Shown here one piece after another: positions 1-11,333 of a DNA stretch of 64,000 bases (position 1 is its first letter; each line of letters begins with the position of its first letter). This DNA is from Posidonia oceanica. Lineage: Eukaryota > Streptophyta > Magnoliopsida > Alismatales > Posidoniaceae. A program made the translations under genes and the position numbers. The notes below the pieces were generated by a model. That model did not search any database, was not told where the DNA came from, and was given only the letters and a program-made list of their open reading frames with translations. The DNA is taken from NCBI GenBank assembly GCA_037176725.1, contig JAZBRS010000026.1:63032501-63096500 (forward strand), in the 5' to 3' direction.

Positions 1-510
1 TTTTTCTTCATATCACATATTTAATTCCGTAGCATAATCAAGCATATTCAGTTCATATATTGTTGTAGCTAAGCATACATTTTCATCAGTTGCAACTGGG
101 GGGGTCAAACCTCTCGGGTACGTATTTCATTGTGTTTCTCCATTTTCTATTTATTCTGAATAAGTTACTACACCATATTGATCCATATTTGCATTATTTC
201 TGTTTGTTTTGCTAACATTTGTCATACAAGGAGGAAGAAGAAAGAAGAAGAAACTCACCAAGCATGGGCACCCTTGGGCAATGCAGGCATTGTCGCAATG
301 TAGCTGAACCCACAACCATCACGCATCTCCCCAAGGCATCTCGAGGGCCAGCGAAAGCAAACCGAGAGTGGCGATCACACTGACTTCAACACACGTGGAG
401 TGGAGAAGTTAGATACAGCAAAAGGGGGACCCCAAGAAGGAGCAAACAGAAACAAAGGAGAAGCAAAGGCTTTCCCCTCCTCCTAACCTTCCCAAAACCC
501 CATATCCACA
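1..510 (+). repeat. Element A, 3' part of the 5' LTR
   Basis: This stretch ends in CA at 510, three bases before a primer-binding site identical to the one behind element B's 5' LTR. It is therefore read as the end (R/U5 side) of element A's 5' LTR; the start lies outside the window. It holds no open frame of note. A second copy of the PBS-like core TGGCGATCAC lies at about 367-376, as also happens near the end of B's LTR at about 33920. The matching 3' LTR of A is not in the window. Confidence 0.7.
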
Positions 511-513
511 GTC

Positions 514-531
514 TGGCGATCACGGTGGGAC
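514..531 (+). other. Primer-binding site of element A
   Basis: TGGCGATCACGGTGGGAC begins with the TGG expected opposite a tRNA 3' CCA and lies three bases after the LTR end. The same 18 bases occur at 34011-34028 in element B. I cannot name the tRNA with certainty. Confidence 0.75.
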
Positions 532-802
532 GGCTAAAAGTGCCCCCATGCAAGGTGAGTAAGCCCTTCTTTCTTCTTCCTCCTCATTATTGACATTCTT
601 AGTTTTAGTTTTAGTTTCTTAATTTCTCGTATGTTTTAAAAAAGCGGCGAAATTCATCGTAGTGTTTTGAGCCGTCGTGATCTTTTTCGTTTGTTTTCTA
701 CGTTTGAATAACTGAAATCACCTCCCCCTTCTCTCTGGATTCTTGGGCGTGGGGGTGATCTGTAAAAATTACTGTTTTTTTGAAAAAAAACATTGTCAGT
801 AC

Positions 803-858
803 GTTATACACGCAGTCTGGCGTGTCCAACATTGGACGCTCCAGTATACATGTCCAAC
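803..858 (+). repeat. Paired stem-loop module, A leader 1
   Basis: Two abutting units. Arms GTTATACAC (803) and GTGTCCAAC (822) are 10 nt apart; ATTGGACGC (831) follows at once, then about 10 nt and ATGTCCAAC (850). Arm starts are 0, 19, 28 and 47, the spacing seen in the other A modules. Confidence 0.8.
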
Positions 859-1568
859 GACTACTGAACAAGAAACCCTTCTGTTTTAATTTTCTCTTAG
901 TTTTCTTATTATAACTGGCCCAAAGGATTGAGGTGTGAGGTGATCGGCTTTGCCGTAGGGACTGAAACTTCAATTTCTTCGGGTGCTTTGCAAAAAAAAA
1001 AACAAACAAAAAATCGAATCTTTTTATATGACTTGCATGGCCCTTATTGGGAACTAATTGCTTGTGTCATTTCTTGAGTTATATAAGTAACCATCTAGGT
1101 CCCGAGCACTTCTGTTGCAAAGGGCTTAGGAAAGGTACTTGTATTGTCATTTTCTTTCACAAAGGGCCCTCCTTCTTCCTTGGCTTTTTGTGAAAGATAA
1201 TTAGAACCTCAAGCTTTGATTTGTATTTCTCCCTCCCCCTTTCAGTGGTTTGATTGTGCTTGGTGTGTTGATACGTGAGTGACCCAATCAATCTTGAGTA
1301 TGCTGGGCTCTACCTCTACGGGGTAGGGACCTAAGTGTATTCGGACTCCCCTTAGCATCCTTAGGAGTTGAGGTAGGGGGCAGTACCAATAAATATATTT
1401 ACCCATTTTGTGAGGAGCCATAGAAATCCCAGAAAAGAAGCCATACCTAAGCCTTAAGGAACCCTGAGAGCTACGCAGGTTTAAAACACTAATCTCAAAG
1501 CGAAAACAGAAATTAAAACTCTAAATCGCTGTCTGAAAGTGTTTCTGTGCAGTTCTCTGTAATAGGGT

Positions 1569-1624
1569 GTTAGCCATTGGAATCTCTGCGTCTAACATTA
1601 GACGTTGTAGATACCGCGTCTAAC
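1569..1624 (+). repeat. Paired stem-loop module, A leader 2
   Basis: Arms start at 1569 (GTTAGCCAT), 1588 (GCGTCTAAC), 1597 (ATTAGACGT) and 1616 (GCGTCTAAC), with 10-nt loops. Compared with the usual GTTGGACGC/GCGTCCAAC arms, the second unit has TTAGACG paired with CGTCTAA: both arms changed in a matching way, so the stem is kept. Confidence 0.8.
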
Positions 1625-2497
1625 GCATTCTTTGCTTAGCTATTTATTTTCTAGCTTTTCTATGGTGGATTGATTGTAGGGTAAAACACTTGAAAGCAAA
1701 ACAATGACAGTTTTATTTTTCAGTATTTACTTTCTAGGGACCTGTATTAAATCGCAAAGATTGTAATTTCTTTTCCATTGTAAGCACTTGTAATCCTTCA
1801 TTTATATAAAAAATATATAGAAAGCAAAAAAAAAAGAAAAAAAAAAGGAAAAAGAGAAAAATCAGAAAAGCAAAAAGAAAAGAGCAGAAAGCAAAAAAAA
1901 AAATAGAGAGAAAAAGAAGGGAAGAAAACAGTGAAGACAGGAAAAAGAATAGAGGAAATACAGCTGGGAGCGTTGAACGTGGAGTTTACTACGTCCAATG
2001 TTGTATGCCACAGTGCGAGGCATATTACGCCTTGAAGCCAATTTCATCTCATTATCAAAGTTACTGCAATGATGAACCAAGTCTTTGAAGCTAAACAGCT
2101 AGAAAGAGAGAGGTCAGACTCGGCAAGTACCTTGGGAGAGGAGCCTACAATCTACCATCCGACCACCGGAGAAGCCTTGGATCCAGACTCGATCCAGTAT
2201 AAAGCCATGTATTAGTTCTTAAACGAAGAGACATCAACCCCAACGGGACCGTGTCAAAACAACCTCCAACAGCCATCCAACCCTGGTGAAAGACAACGAA
2301 GGCCAGTTGCGGACCATACCCCTGATGATTTATACCAGGGACAGTATGGCAACCCACTGCCGGATACGAACCAGCCAAGACATGGTACAGTGCTCAATGG
2401 AGCTTATAAATCGAGGGCAAATCCCTTGATCCAGGAACAAAATTACATGCCACATGGCGAATACAAGGAAAGAGTCTATCCGCCCTACGGGCACTAA

Positions 2498-4240
2498 GGA
2501 CAGCATCTCCAAGCACCAACGGCAGGCAATCAGCCTCAACCGGATTATCACCACCACCAGGCATCTCCTCCGCGACTTCAACCGATCGCACCTCAATACT
2601 TCTGCAACAGCTATCCTCATCAACAGCAGAACCATCAGTCTCTCAACTCACATGTCCCGACCCCATTAGCCGGGATAACAAATCTAGATAAGATGAGAAA
2701 AATGCTCAGCGCATTAGGGGTACATACCCAAGCCCCGGCAAACTTTGATATGAGCCGGTTTCCTCCATTCAGACTACCCCTGGGCTTCAAGTACCCGAAG
2801 ACTCTCAAGTTCAACGGGACCACCAACCCACTCAGTCACCTAGTGCGGTTCCAAATGGAGTCAGCCCTCTACTTCCATGACTTGGGGCTTGTCGTATACT
2901 TGTTCTTCTACTCGCTTGAAGGAGAGCCCATAGATTGGTTTCTCACTCTCTCCAAGGAAGACCTCAGCAGCTTTGATAAAATCAGAGAGAGCTTCCTCAC
3001 AAAATACCAGCACAAGATAGATCCTAAGCCGACCTTCCACGACCTAAGTAAGGAGGTCATGAAGCAAGGTGAGAGCTGGGTAACATTCGCCAACAGATGG
3101 TGAGAAATGACAGCCAAATCAGGCTTGACCATTCCAGAGAGACAAGTGGTCCAAACCCTCATTGCAAACACCACTGGACCGATGAAGAAGGGACTTGTGA
3201 TTGCCTACTGTCCCAATGTAACGGCTTTATATGAAGTGGCAGCCTCCGTTAAAGAAAATCTGCATGAATTCATGGAGGAGCCCAAGAAGAGCTGGAAAAC
3301 ACAGATAGTAGAGGGCGTGATAGGAGTCATCAACAAAATGAGCTCCGCACCTAGGCCATCCGAACAAAGGGCCATACTAGCTTCACAGCAGCCAACCTGG
3401 AGCCACCCTCCTTAGCAACAGCAAGCATGGAGCCGCCCTCCTCAGCAACAGCAGGCATGGAATCCTCCTCAGCAACAGCAGGCATGGAATAATCCTCCTC
3501 CTCAGCAGCAGATCTGCCCTATGTGGAATACTCCCCGACCGCAATGGAATAGGGGCAATCAAAATGACCAGGTCAACACCGGAAATCCCTGCAACAATAG
3601 TGAGAACAGGGGCAGTTATCACAATGTTCCCCCTCCACAACTATTACCACGCAAAAGGGGAAGGAAAGACCATTACCCTCCTCTACTGGTCACACTGGTG
3701 GATATGTTCATAGAGCTAGAAGATTCAAAAGCAATTGAACTCCCACCAGCCAAGCCTGAATTACCGAATAGTGACCAAAGCAAATACTGTCCATTCCATA
3801 GAATACATGGTCACAACATTAATGACTGTTGGACTTTCAGAGACACAGTCTATGACATGCTAGAGGCAGATGTGTTCAAGTGGGACGTCCTAGTAAAAAG
3901 AGCCAAACAGACGAAACAGACGGGGACGTCTCAATAGATCTACAATTATCCTCTCCCTAAGCATCAAATCATGGCATTCCAGAACAAACAGCTCCCTAAT
4001 CCGTTAACATCAAAAGACTGGGACAACCATGCCATGCTAGGAGTAAACTGGGGTGGCCAAGCTAATAATGAGGGAAAGATCTTAGATGATGACTGGGACA
4101 GTGAGGCAAACGAGGGGCTAACAATGGAAGATCTCCTCAGCCAATTCAACCTCACAGCAGTAGTGGAGGGACCACAAGATAATATGGAGGAAGAAAGCAC
4201 TCTTGCCAAAGTTCAAAAGGCCAATCAGCAATTTGAATGA
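2498..4240 (+). pseudogene. gag: Element A gag (capsid/nucleocapsid), nonsense-mutated
   Basis: Structural Gag protein of a Ty3/gypsy element; it would assemble the particle that packages element RNA. One frame runs through the segment but is cut by stops at 3101, 3413, 3935 and 4238. The retrotransposon gag domain (about 2750-3300) shows the LEGEPIDWF motif and the conserved ESFLTKYQHK region. A Gln/Pro/Trp-rich repeat follows at about 3413-3510. At about 3787-3828 is a zinc-knuckle-like motif of the form C-x2-H-x4-H-x4-C instead of C-x2-C-x4-H-x4-C. No frameshift is needed to follow the protein into the first protease domain. The start is unclear; translation may begin upstream, because the frame resumes beyond a TAA at 2495. 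Confidence 0.85.
3413..3510 (+). repeat. 27-33 bp coding minisatellite in gag
   Basis: About three imperfect copies of a unit that encodes Q-Q-Q-Q-A-W-x-x-P-P, between the capsid domain and the zinc knuckle. The copies differ by multiples of three bases, so the frame is kept. One copy begins with the TAG at 3413 where the others have CAG. Confidence 0.75.
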
Positions 4241-4639
4241 GAAAATATGGTCTTCAAAGATTCTAAGCTTCCGTCTCCGCATAAGCAAGAGCTGCCGCTC
4301 GCCATCACAGTGGGCATCAATGACCATGTGCTGCAAGGAGTATTAGTTGACACTGGAGCAAGCCGAAGCCTCAGTTCTCTCTCCACACTCCGAAGCTTAG
4401 GGCTAGATGAAGATGAGCTAGACAAAACCCCCTTCATGTGCACCGGGTTTGACCAGAATGAGAAACTAGCACTAGGGACAATGCCTATGGAAATCATAGT
4501 CGGTCCTTTGACCAGTATCACTTCGGTGATCATCATGAAAGAGGAAGTCCTAGAACCCCTCATCCTCGGGAGATCTTGGCTAGCAGAGGTCAGGGCCGTA
4601 GCATCTCCGGTTCATCAAATGCTAAAGTTCAAACACTAA
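4241..4639 (+). pseudogene. pol: Element A aspartic protease domain 1
   Basis: Retropepsin-type domain that would cleave the polyprotein. The segment opens with VFKDSKLP and a short strand leading to the catalytic loop LVDTGAS (DTGA codons at 4349-4360), and closes with the LILGRSWL motif about 75 residues later. It continues the gag frame without a frameshift and ends at a TAA (4637-4639). The catalytic motif is intact here, unlike the corresponding domain of element B. A second, separate retropepsin domain follows about 1 kb downstream. Confidence 0.8.
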
Positions 4640-5149
4640 GGAGCGGTCATTAGCATTCTTGCTAATCGTCTGGGGATTCTATGCACATTCAAGATGCCCA
4701 AGCCACAAATTGCAACCCTTCGAGAAAAGGAGGAATCACAACATCTGCCGTGGAGAAAATCATCATTGTGGGCTCCCAAGCTACTGTCACCACCGGTCTC
4801 CCCAATCTTCAGAATAACTAGGCCACCGTCAAGTCAGTTGCCGGCCCTCAACACTTTAGTATTCTGGAGCACTACTACTCCGTCATCTTCAATCTTCCGA
4901 GTGCCAACAGAGCAGCTAGCTAGGGCCACAAAGCCACTAGAGCTTGGCGGACCTGTATGAAAGGAGCCCATCTTCGCTTGGCCATACAAGAAAGGAGTAT
5001 CAAGCAGTCAAAGCAAAGAAAATGAGGCTGCGACGCCCATCACCAGAGGTGGAAGGTTATCAAATCGGATCGAGCCACCAATAGAGCAAACAGAGTCGGT
5101 CAGACCTCAAGAAGGACCCGGGTCAGTAGAATATGACATCCTGGAGCAA
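4640..5149 (+). other. Linker between the two protease domains, element A
   Basis: The gag-protease frame stays open from 4640 apart from a TGA at 4958, giving a Pro/Ser-rich stretch with no recognisable fold. It equals the region of element B at about 38248-38440. Low sequence constraint suggests a flexible linker. Confidence 0.5.
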
Positions 5150-5913
5150 TTAAAGAAGACACAAGCCAGAATCTCAATCTATGATCTCATAAACAGCTCG
5201 ATTCAACACCGAAAAGCTCTGCAGGAAATGCTAGAGAAGGCCCAAGTCGCTCCAGATATGTCAGCAGAACAACTCCATGTTATAGCTACAGTAGCCTTTG
5301 TAGAACCTATCATCACATTTGTTGATAGCGAGTTGGCACCAATAGAGAGGAGAAAAGCACCTTTAAATGTAACCATTTCTATAAACAATTAGTTGATTTC
5401 TGAAGTGCTCATAGACACTGGTGCATCCATGAACATTTGCTCTCTAAGCACAATACAAGCCCTAGGTGTAAATGAGGCCTCCTTAACTCCCATTAATATG
5501 ACGATTGCCAAATATGATGACAGTAAAAGAAAAGCACACGGCAAATGGACCACAAAGATCGGGATAGGACCAGCCTAAGTACTAGCCCAACTAATCGTCA
5601 TAGATTTGAACGCCCCATATCAGATCATCCTCGGGAGGCAGTGGCTCGACAGTCTAAGAGGAGTATTATCCCCTAGGCACCAATGTCTGAAATTCCCCCA
5701 CAATGGGAAAATTATAAAGATATCAGGGGACAAACTAGGCAAAGATGCAGAGGCCAATGTAATATACCTAACGCACCCGTTTAGCATGCGAGAAAAGCTG
5801 ACCCACACCGAAAAGGGCAAGAACATAGTATCCTTGGTCGAGCTAAGGGACAAATGGGCTAAGCCCAAGTTATTTCACAAAAAGAAGGAACCCTCCCAAA
5901 ACAGAAGACCCTT
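5150..5913 (+). pseudogene. pol: Element A aspartic protease domain 2, cut by N1
   Basis: Begins with the helical motif DILEQLKKTQARISIYDLI, common just before proteases in plant Ty3/gypsy polyproteins. Then come VDSELAP, the catalytic loop LIDTGAS (DTGA at 5414-5425) and IILGRQWL about 70 residues later, then CLKFPHNGKIIKI. Stops interrupt it at 5390 and 5576, in the same frame as gag. The open frame is severed at 5913 by insertion of N1; the G-patch region continues at about 23606. This is a complete second retropepsin-like domain, not a fragment of the first: both have their own DTGA and ILGR-W motifs. Confidence 0.8.
5909..5913. repeat. Target site duplication of N1, left
   Basis: CCCTT here faces CCCTC at 23600-23604 across the insertion. 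Four of five bases agree, consistent with a 5-bp duplication that has gained one mutation. Confidence 0.65.
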
Positions 5914-8239
5914 TGTAGCGATCCCGGTGTCCGGATCGTCCATGCACGATGCCAAAGCTCGCGTGCACTGATCAGAATCAGGTTCACTATTAGCGGGTGC
6001 ATCCGAGAAGGAAGACTTGACTCGAAAACACCAAAAAAAGGGAAAAAAGAGCAAGAAAAAGAAAAGATAAGACAAATTAGAGTTGCCACCGTGTCTATTA
6101 AGTCGGGAGACAAGGAAAACCGAGGAAATGCGTGAATAAACACGCAAAACCAAGCAAAAGATGCAATGCGATGCAATGCAAATGAAATGATATGCAATGA
6201 GATGCAAATGATGTGACACGTGCCTAGGATAAGGGCAATATGGTCATTGTGGGCCATGAGAAAGGGCAAAGACTCCAGTTACGTGCGGAGAAGGTGTTAG
6301 GCATCCCCGACACGCCTGATAATCGGTCTTTCTAGGCTTACGCTCGCATACGCAGGGAAATGCATGCTTTGAATGCCTAAGTGCCATGAATGCCTAATTG
6401 GATGCTCAAATGTGTGCTCTAAGTGATGAGATGAATGCTGGGAATTAAACGTGCTATCTACGTGCTTAGTAGCGCTGTCTGTGTTCCGAACCAGGCGAAC
6501 CCTGGTTCGTGAGAACTCCAGGCAGTAAGCATCACTGCCTTAAATGCAAATGCAGGCGATAAAACAAAACAGCGGTAAAACCATACACATGCAAGCGACA
6601 TGCAAAGGAAAACATGGGCAAACACACAAAATGGTGCAACAGCAAGCGAAAAGGAATGCGGACACGCAAAACAGTGCGAAAATAGATGAAAACAAATACG
6701 GGCATGCAAAACGGTGCAAGAGCGATAGCAGGCACGCAAAACAACGCAAAAACGAGCAAAAACAGATGTGGGCATGTAAAACGATGCATGCAATGCAAAT
6801 GAATGATGTGTTGTGCTTCAAATGAACTTATCTTGAGAATCTGAGGCCTGATCTGAGATAACTTTGGTTGGAATGGAGGATCATTCAACCAGGAAGACCT
6901 GGATAGTCAGATCGTGGAAATCCAACGGTCCGATCAAAAGTTATTCAGGTTTCAATTCAGAAGGCTCAAGGGCCAGAAAAGGTAGGGATCTAAGTGCAAA
7001 TAGTCCCTAAGGGTGTGCAGAACAGGGTGTATGCATGCAAGAATGCTGAGGATGCTTGAATGAATGCAGGAGAGCAATGTTCACTGATATGGGAGTGCAA
7101 ATGCATGCAAAAATGCAATGTAGGGACCTAAGTGCAATTTTGGAAAACTACAGGGTCCTCTGTGCAAAATGTCCTTACATGGGTGTAAAACAGATCTAAT
7201 GCATGCATGAATGCTAATGTAATGATGCATGACTGAATGCGATGCTAAGTGGAAGATATGCATGCAAAAATGCAAGAAAAGGGCCTAAATGCAGTTTTTA
7301 AAACTTACAGGGCCAAAATGCAATGCAAAGAAAGCATGCAAACTTGTTAAAGTTGAAAAACATGGACTTATGTGCAATTTCAGAAAATTGTTGGGTTCTT
7401 TAACAATGCAATGTGGTTTGAAATGCAACTAACATGGTATTTGAATGCATGGAGGACTAAAATGCAAATAAAACTAGTTTTTTTGGATTTTTTAGCAATG
7501 CAATAAGATAAGAAACAGAAATTAAATGAAAGATGAATGCTCTGAGGACTGATGTGCAATTACAAAATTTTTATGGGTTTTATATGCAATGAAATATGCA
7601 AATTTAAACAACTGATTCACAGAATGTGGACTTAAGTGCAATTACAGCATGTTTTTGTGTTTTTTAGCAATGCAGTATGATTTAAATGCAGATTAAATGA
7701 TTTCTAATCAACCACAGGATCTAAAAGTAAATAAAATAAAAGATAGAGTCTAAAATGCAATGTAATATGATAAACATGCGATTTAAATGATTTTTAACAA
7801 CTGAAGATGGACTAAAGTGCAAATAAAATAAATCAGAGGGGCTACATGCAATGCAACATGGTAAAGCTGTGATTTAAATGACTTTTCAATTGAGCAGAGG
7901 ACCTAAGTGTAAATATCATAAGTTGCTGGAGTTAAATGTAATGTAATAAGATAAAAAACAAGCATTTAAATGATATTAATCAACTGCAGGACTCAAGTGC
8001 AAATATAATAAACTACTGGACTGAAACGAAATGATATTAAAAGCTTTTGAACTACAGCAGGACTGAAATGTAAATAAAGGAAATGATAGAAATAAAAAGC
8101 AATACAATATAGTTTTATTCAGACATTAAATGATTCTTAAACCGATTCTGGACCTAAACGTAATAAAAATAAACTAACAGAATTTATTTCAATGCAAGCT
8201 TTAAACTATATTCAAGTTTTAAAAAAGAAAAATAAGGGA

Positions 8240-9300
8240 ACAGTGCCGTCTTCCCTGCGTGTCCAAGCACTGTGTCGGCGGAGGAGCGGCGGCGCACGGC
8301 GAGCTGCAGGCGCGGGTGGAGCTCGGCGAGGCTTCTGGACGTCCGGCGAGGTGATCTGGAGGCGAGCGGAGGCGGCACGGTGGTCCAGCGCGTGCGATGA
8401 GCGCCGGCAGCGGTGAACATTGCTGGAGAAGAAGAGAACTCCGGCAAGGCTCAAAAATCGACCCAATGCAGCAAAAATTCATCTAAAATGCTGTAAAGCA
8501 TGGCATGCATACAAGGAAAATAAATACGCATCGATTTACCTGTGACGGCGGCTGCAGAAGGCTAGCAACGTCGGTGGCCAACGCTGGTCTGGCGGTGGGT
8601 TGCTGCGGCGCTCAGAGGGCCGGAAGGGCAGCTGGGCGGTGCCGGCGGGTTGCACGCGTGCAGGCGGTGCTCTAGGTGGCCTCAGAAGCAGGTTGCGGTG
8701 GCCGGAGTGGAAAATGGGATTTTTGGGTGCCGATCGGTGATGCTGAGGTCATCCCGGCGATCTGTGGCTCTCCAGGCCAAGGTGGAGGCTCCTCTACGTT
8801 GCTGGAGGCTGCAGGAAGGTGGTGGAGGGGTTCAATTGGGTTGGCAAGGCTTCTGGAGGGAGGTGTGAGTGTTTGAAGATTTCTGGGCAGTTGGGTGTGC
8901 TAAGTGTTTGTGGTGGTTTGTGGGGACTGTGGGAGGTTTCGGGCCAAAGTGAGGGTTGGCTCAGGGAGGTGGTTGTTCCAGGAGTTTGCTGGGGAAGTTT
9001 GGGTGGCTGATCGGGGCTGTGGTGCTAGTTTTGGGATGGAGTTTGCAGTGGTGTGAGAGTTGGGTTCGGGGGGAGGCTTTTGGGTGGATTTTTGGTGATT
9101 CTGGGTGATTTCTGGGATCACCAGGGTTCGTGAGGGTCTGGTGGAGTTCTTGGTGTCTGTCGGTGGCCGTTCTGGGGTGAATTGGTTTTGTTCTCCCCCC
9201 CTCTCTCTATGTCTGTCGGTGTGTGTGAGTGTGTCTGTGGGTCAAGGTGGAGGTGAATTGGTCTTGGTCTTGGCCACAGGGTGGTAGGGTATGGAGGTCG
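8240..9300 (-). other. GC-rich block of the N1 LTR with a splice-like boundary
   Basis: Base composition switches sharply from AT-rich to GC-rich. On the minus strand a strong splice donor CAG|GTAAAT lies near 8540 and an acceptor-like CTTCTTCTCCAG near 8423. The N2 LTR has the same donor word, CAG|GTAAAT, at about 57940, although the surrounding sequence has diverged. This could be a 5' untranslated exon with an intron inside the LTR transcript, or a captured gene fragment. No protein family is recognisable. Confidence 0.4.
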
Positions 9301-10589
9301 TGGGTCTTGGTGATGGAGGCTGTCAGGAGGATGGCCAGGAAGTCTTTGGTGTCCGGGAGGTTTGAATCTGGAGGAGGATCACGGGGAAGGAAGCTGTCAA
9401 TTGTGGTTGGTCTGTGGATGAAGGAGGAAGAAAGGAAGAAGAAGTGAATGTGGAGTTTTGGGCTGGGCCGTTGAAAGAAGAAGAAAAGAAAAAAAAGGTG
9501 GAGTGGGCCGGGCTAAAGGAATAGGGAAAGAAAAAGGAAAAAAAGAAAGGAAAGAAAGGAAGAAAGAAGGAAAGAAGGGAGGAGAGAGAGGGAGGATAAA
9601 GAGGAGAGAGAAGAAGAAGGAAAAGGATAATTGGAGAGGAAAGAAGGAGAAGACTTGTGGTTTTTTTTTGTTTGTTCTTTAGGGTTTTAATGTTTTGAAT
9701 TGGGGTTTTAAGTTTTTAGAGGATTGTTTTTTTAGGTTTTGAATTAGGTTCTTTTTTCTTAGATTTTTTTTAATTAAGTTTTTCTTAGTTTTTTAGTTAG
9801 GTTTTTCTTAGGTTTTTTAGTTGGTTGTTTCTAGGTTTTAGAATTAGGTTCTTTTTTCTTAGATTTTTCCTTTTGATTGTTTTAATTGTTTCTTCCAGGT
9901 TTTTGATTGTTTTTTTTTTAGGATTTTCTTTTGATTGTTTTAATTGTTTTTAAGTTTTTTAATTTGTTTTAATTGTTTTTACGTTTGTTTAACTTGTTTT
10001 TAATTTGTTTTCAAGTTTTTAAATTGTTTTAACTTGGATTTTTCTTTTAAATTGTTTTTTAAGTGTTTTGATTTGTTTTTTGATTAGATTTTTCTTTTTA
10101 ATTGTTTCTTTAAGTGTTTTAATTTGTTTTTGATTGTTTTAAGTTTTGAAATTTGTTTTTCATTTGTTTTTAAGTTTGTTTAACTTGTTTTGATTTGTTT
10201 TTAAATTGTTTTAACTTGGAATTTTCTTTTAAATTGTTTCTAAGTGTTTTGATTTGTTTTTTGATTGGATTTTTCTTTTTATTTGTTTTAAGGAGTGTTG
10301 GATGGGGCTGGTGATGAGTTTGAAGGAGGAGGGAAGAGAGGAGAAGAGGAGGATAATGAAGAGAGAGAAAAAGGATAACGAGGAGAGAGAAAAGGATAAT
10401 GAGGAGAGAGGGAGAGGATAATTAGGGGAGAGAAGAGGATAATGACTTGGATTTGGAAGGGTTTTGTGATCTAGTGTTTCTAGGGTTTAGGGGGGTTTTC
10501 CTAGGGTTTTTGCTAGGTTTTTCTTAGGGTTTTAAGTGTAGTTTTCTAGGTTGAAGAAAGGATAGGTTTTCCTAGGGTTTTTGGATGGG

Positions 10590-10603
10590 TTTAGGGTTTA
10601 GGG
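10590..10603. promoter_or_regulatory. Telo-box-like motif in the N1 U3
   Basis: TTTAGGGTTTAGGG, in a 250-bp stretch rich in TAGGGTTT words, lies about 160 bp from the U3 terminus. The same motif is at 23437-23450 in the other LTR, and a one-base variant is at about 60122 in N2. The reverse complement contains AAACCCTAA, the plant telo-box known from many promoters. Function here is inferred. Confidence 0.4.
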
Positions 10604-10752
10604 AATGATATTGGTTTTGGAATGGGGTGTAGGTTTAGGATTTAGGATTTAGGTTTGAAAAGGGGTGTTTTAGGTTTGAAAAGGATTTAAGGTTTTGAAG
10701 CCACCAGAGAGAGAGATCCACCAATTCAGCCTGTCAAAATGGGGTGTCAACA

Positions 10753-10765
10753 GATGCCCCTCCCT
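10753..10765 (-). other. Polypurine tract of N1
   Basis: On the minus strand AGGGAGGGGCATC lies directly before the 3' LTR terminus TGTTGAC. This is the expected plus-strand primer site and fixes the element's orientation. N2 has the same tract at 60367-60379, and B a close variant at 50557-50569. Confidence 0.85.
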
Positions 10766-11333
10766 GAGCGAGGTCAAGGGGACCGATGCCGCTGCTCAGG
10801 GTTGACAAGACACCTCATTTGACCAGAGAGCCAAATGTTGCTATAGATGTGAGTCACTTATTCGATGGATGCACCGAAAATCATGACTCGTCGCCTAATG
10901 CAGATGAATGCGAACACTAGGATGCAGTGCTAATGCAAAGACTAGTGTACGGTGCTGATGCAAATGTGATGCCTACGCTAATGCTCATTGTGCTGTACTC
11001 CTCTATGGGAAAGCGGATGATGCATGCACGTGGAAAAGGCAGAGAATGCAATGCAGCATTGTCAGGCAATACTTCGGGAGAGCCGGACGATTGGGTGCGC
11101 TGAGCGGTGTACAGCTCTAGCGTAGGGGTGCCGTTTGCCAAGCTTCTACTGTAGGCATAGGTGATGCAAGTGCTGAAAGTAAAAGGCTGAATGTAAAGAT
11201 GCTGAAAAAAGAGATGCTGTGAATGTGCATGCGATGGCGGGCATGTAACGCCCAGGAAATGGAGTGTGGAAGTTGGTGTGATGACTACAGAGGAGTAATA
11301 GCGCAATAAGAGTGCAAATGTTATGCAATGGGG
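10766..11333 (-). other. N1 interior next to the polypurine tract
   Basis: No gene seen. The sequence is dense in ATGC words and has a counterpart in N2 (60380-60860), showing that N1 and N2 belong to one family beyond their LTRs. Confidence 0.5.

Larger units (their letters stand above)
532..2497 (+). other. Element A untranslated leader
   Basis: No convincing gene. The leader carries paired stem-loop modules at 803-858 and 1569-1624 and a weaker one at 1972-2028 (see the module entries), and an A/G-rich tract at about 1824-1945. The layout mirrors element B's leader (34029-35426), which also has two stem-loop clusters and an A/G-rich tract before gag. The frame becomes open for gag after a TAA at 2495-2497; some upstream sequence in the same frame could be a broken gag N-terminus. 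Confidence 0.6.
5914..10752 (-). repeat. N1 3' LTR (left copy)
   Basis: 4,839 bp, TG...CA. On the minus strand it opens TGTTGACACCCC and closes GGATCGCTACA. Read on the plus strand it contains: a conserved end segment shared with N2 and N3; a minisatellite around 6590-6790; a long AT-rich stretch dense in TGCAATG-type words (7000-8230); a GC-rich block (8240-9300); a purine tract (9425-9655); a T-rich tract (9660-10300); and telomere-like TTTAGGG words near the U3 start (10460-10700). Many overlapping short ORFs occur here; none resembles a protein. Confidence 0.92.

Noticed and set aside
8184..9121. Several overlapping ORFs in the GC-rich LTR block
   Set aside because: Low stop frequency follows from base composition; frames on both strands are equally open, are not kept in N2, and match no family.
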